DNA of 16,364 bases from Clostridiales bacterium (lineage in GTDB: Bacteria > Bacillota > Clostridia > Oscillospirales > CAG-272): assembly GCA_003150035.1 (NCBI GenBank), contig QALR01000005.1, positions 1-16,364 on the forward strand, read 5' to 3'. The notes below the pieces were generated by a model. The model was not told the DNA's origin. It saw only the letters and a list, made by a program, of their open reading frames with translations, and searched no databases. Position 1 is the stretch's first letter; each line of letters opens with the position of its first letter. The translations under genes were made by a program, and so were the position numbers. Positions 14,683 through 16,364 of the stretch are shown in pieces.

Positions 14683-16364
14683 ATGGCAGAGGAAATAAGA
14701 GAAAATCAAAAGGAAACGCAGACGCCCTCCGAAGAAAAGCTGAGCGAAATCCGGAGAGTCCGCAGAGAAAAGCTGGCGGCGCTGCAGGCACAGGGGAAGG
14801 ATCCGTTTGCGATTACAAAATATGATGTGACGCATCACAGCGAAGAAATCCGCAGTCATTTTGAGGAGTTAGAAGGAAAGGCGGTCAGCATGGCCGGTCG
14901 GATGATGTCAAAACGTGTGATGGGCAAAGCATCTTTTTGTCATCTTCAGGATTTTCAGGGAAATATTCAAGTTTATGTCGCCCGTGATAGCCTTGGAGAA
15001 GAAGCTTATGCGGCGTTCAAAAAAATGGATGTCGGGGATATTATCGGAGTTCGCGGAGAGGTATTCCGCACAAAAACCGGTGAGATTTCCGTTCATGCGT
15101 CGGAATTGACGCTTCTTGCCAAAAGCTTGCAGGTGCTGCCGGAAAAATTTCATGGACTGACCAATGTTGATCTTCGGTATCGGCAGCGCTATGTTGACCT
15201 TATTATGAATCCCGAAAGCAAGGATACCTTTATCAAGCGCTCAAAAATCATCCGTGCTATCCGCCGGTATCTGGACGGACAGGGCTTTATGGAGGTAGAA
15301 ACGCCGATACTGGTTTCCAATGCGGGGGGGGCCGCGGCAAGACCGTTTGAAACGCATTTCAATGCGCTAGACGAGGATTTCAAGTTGCGTATTTCGCTGG
15401 AACTGCCGCTGAAACGGCTGATTGTCGGCGGACTGGAGCGGGTATATGAGATCGGCCGTGTGTTCCGCAATGAGGGCTTGGATACAAGGCATAACCCGGA
15501 ATTTACTTTAATGGAACTGTATCAGGCATATACCGACTATCACGGTATGATGGATCTGACCGAAAACCTGTATCGCCATGTCGCGGCGGAGGTGTTAGGA
15601 ACCACCAAGCTCATATATGGCGGTGTGGAAATGGATCTTGGCGCTCCGTTTGAGAGAATCACCATGGTAGACGCGGTGAAAAAATATGCCGGGGTGGATT
15701 TTCATGAGATTCATACGACAGAGCAGGCGCGGGAGATTGCCGATGCAAAGGGGATCCATTATGAGGCGCGCCATAAAAAGGGAGATATCCTGAACCTTTT
15801 CTTCGAGGAGTTTGTCGAAGAACATCTGATTCAACCGACCTTTGTGATGGACCATCCTGTTGAAATTTCTCCTCTGACAAAGAGAAAGCCGGAAAATCCG
15901 GATTATGTGGAGCGTTTTGAATTCTTTATGAACGGATGGGAAATGGCGAACGCTTATTCTGAGCTCAACGATCCTATTGACCAACGCGCGCGCTTTGCCG
16001 CGCAGGAGGAGCAGCTTGCGGCGGGCGACGAGGAAGCCAATCATACTGACGAGGATTTTCTGAACGCGCTGGAAATCGGTATGCCGCCGACAGGAGGGAT
16101 CGGGTTCGGGATCGACCGGATGTGTATGCTTTTCACGGACTCCGCGGCGATTCGCGATGTGCTGTTGTTCCCCACAATGAAACCCTTGAATGGTGTAAAG
16201 GACGAAAATGGTGTAAACAAAACCGAGTCCGAAGCGCCGAAAGCCGAGCCGGAAAAGATAGATTTCTCCAAAGTAGAGATCGAGCCGTTGTTCAAGGATT
16301 TCGTAGATTTTGAGACTTTCTCTAAGTCCGATTTCCGGGCGGTCAAGGTGCTTGCCTGCGAAGC
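14683..16364 (+). CDS. lysS: lysyl-tRNA synthetase, class II, with C-terminal extension (3' end cut by the window)
   Basis: The enzyme that charges tRNA-Lys with lysine. The frame is open from the ATG at 14683 (after AAGGAG) to the window end, giving 560 residues without a stop. An anticodon-binding OB domain (about 60-150) is followed by the class II core: GFMEVETP at 201-208 (motif 1 region), YEIGRVFRNEGLDTRHNPEFT at about 255-275 (motif 2), and GIGFGIDR with LLFPTMKP (473-501, motif 3). A standard LysRS ends near residue 502. Here a Glu/Lys/Pro linker continues (503-525), then KIDFSKVEIEPLF and VDFETFSKSDFRAVKV (541-556). The latter resembles the start of the Trbp111/MetRS C-terminal tRNA-binding domain. 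The rest of that domain lies outside the window. An 8-G run at 15324-15331 stays in frame across the conserved GGAAARPF. Confidence 0.96.
   Translation, partial: MAEEIRENQKETQTPSEEKLSEIRRVRREKLAALQAQGKDPFAITKYDVTHHSEEIRSHFEELEGKAVSMAGRMMSKRVMGKASFCHLQDFQGNIQVYVARDSLGEEAYAAFKKMDVGDIIGVRGEVFRTKTGEISVHASELTLLAKSLQVLPEKFHGLTNVDLRYRQRYVDLIMNPESKDTFIKRSKIIRAIRRYLDGQGFMEVETPILVSNAGGAAARPFETHFNALDEDFKLRISLELPLKRLIVGGLERVYEIGRVFRNEGLDTRHNPEFTLMELYQAYTDYHGMMDLTENLYRHVAAEVLGTTKLIYGGVEMDLGAPFERITMVDAVKKYAGVDFHEIHTTEQAREIADAKGIHYEARHKKGDILNLFFEEFVEEHLIQPTFVMDHPVEISPLTKRKPENPDYVERFEFFMNGWEMANAYSELNDPIDQRARFAAQEEQLAAGDEEANHTDEDFLNALEIGMPPTGGIGFGIDRMCMLFTDSAAIRDVLLFPTMKPLNGVKDENGVNKTESEAPKAEPEKIDFSKVEIEPLFKDFVDFETFSKSDFRAVKVLACE

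Noticed and set aside
15324..15331. Run of eight G in lysS as a possible frameshift
   Set aside because: The frame passes through it into the conserved GGAAARPF and stays intact through motifs 2 and 3.
1..16364. Search for tRNA, rRNA, CRISPR arrays, insertion sequences, phage or defence genes
   Set aside because: None was seen. All recognised genes are conserved housekeeping genes in one direction, with no break in style suggesting transfer.

Overview
The window is a run of conserved housekeeping genes, all on the + strand. It most likely comes from a low-to-mid-GC Firmicute of the class Clostridia, perhaps an Oscillospirales/Ruminococcaceae-type lineage. Three things point there: the hrcA-grpE-dnaK-dnaJ-prmA-rsmE gene order with a CIRCE operator, strong GGAGG-type ribosome binding sites with A/T-rich sigma-A promoters, and a lysyl-tRNA synthetase carrying a C-terminal extension that looks like a tRNA-binding domain. 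The taxonomic call is inference; there is no rRNA to confirm it.

Layout. (1) 53-739: an orphan lipoprotein followed by a clear intrinsic terminator. (2) 923-3527: typA/bipA (TTG start, extended -10 promoter), then a TcdA/MoeB-like E1-fold enzyme. (3) 3528-3945: a 418-nt intergenic region holding a self-contained small transcription unit (sigma-A promoter, strand-specific hairpin, intrinsic terminator; about 82 nt) and then the CIRCE-controlled heat-shock promoter. (4) 3946-9588: hrcA, grpE, dnaK, dnaJ, prmA. There is a hairpin in the dnaK-dnaJ gap, and the dnaJ stop overlaps the prmA start. (5) 9589-10483: rsmE, which here has its own near-consensus promoter just downstream of a perfect 20-bp palindrome. 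(6) 10567-11343: an unrecognised protein with about eight membrane segments. (7) 11344-12545: a CdaR/PucR-type regulator preceded by a 16-bp perfect inverted repeat overlapping its predicted promoter. (8) 12700-14139: a membrane-anchored S41 (CtpA/CtpB-like) protease with a PDZ domain and an intact Ser-Lys-Gln triad, then greA and the 5' part of lysS, which runs off the window end.

How it fits together. HrcA would repress its own operon through CIRCE, and GrpE, DnaK and DnaJ form one chaperone machine. PrmA and RsmE modify ribosomal protein L11 and 16S rRNA, TypA is a ribosome-associated GTPase, GreA rescues backtracked RNA polymerase, and LysRS charges tRNA-Lys. The whole region is therefore about protein synthesis and quality control. 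I saw no mobile element, CRISPR array, tRNA, rRNA or defence system. The least explained parts are the small RNA candidate, the inverted repeat at the CdaR-like gene, the rsmE promoter palindrome, and two proteins of unknown function.
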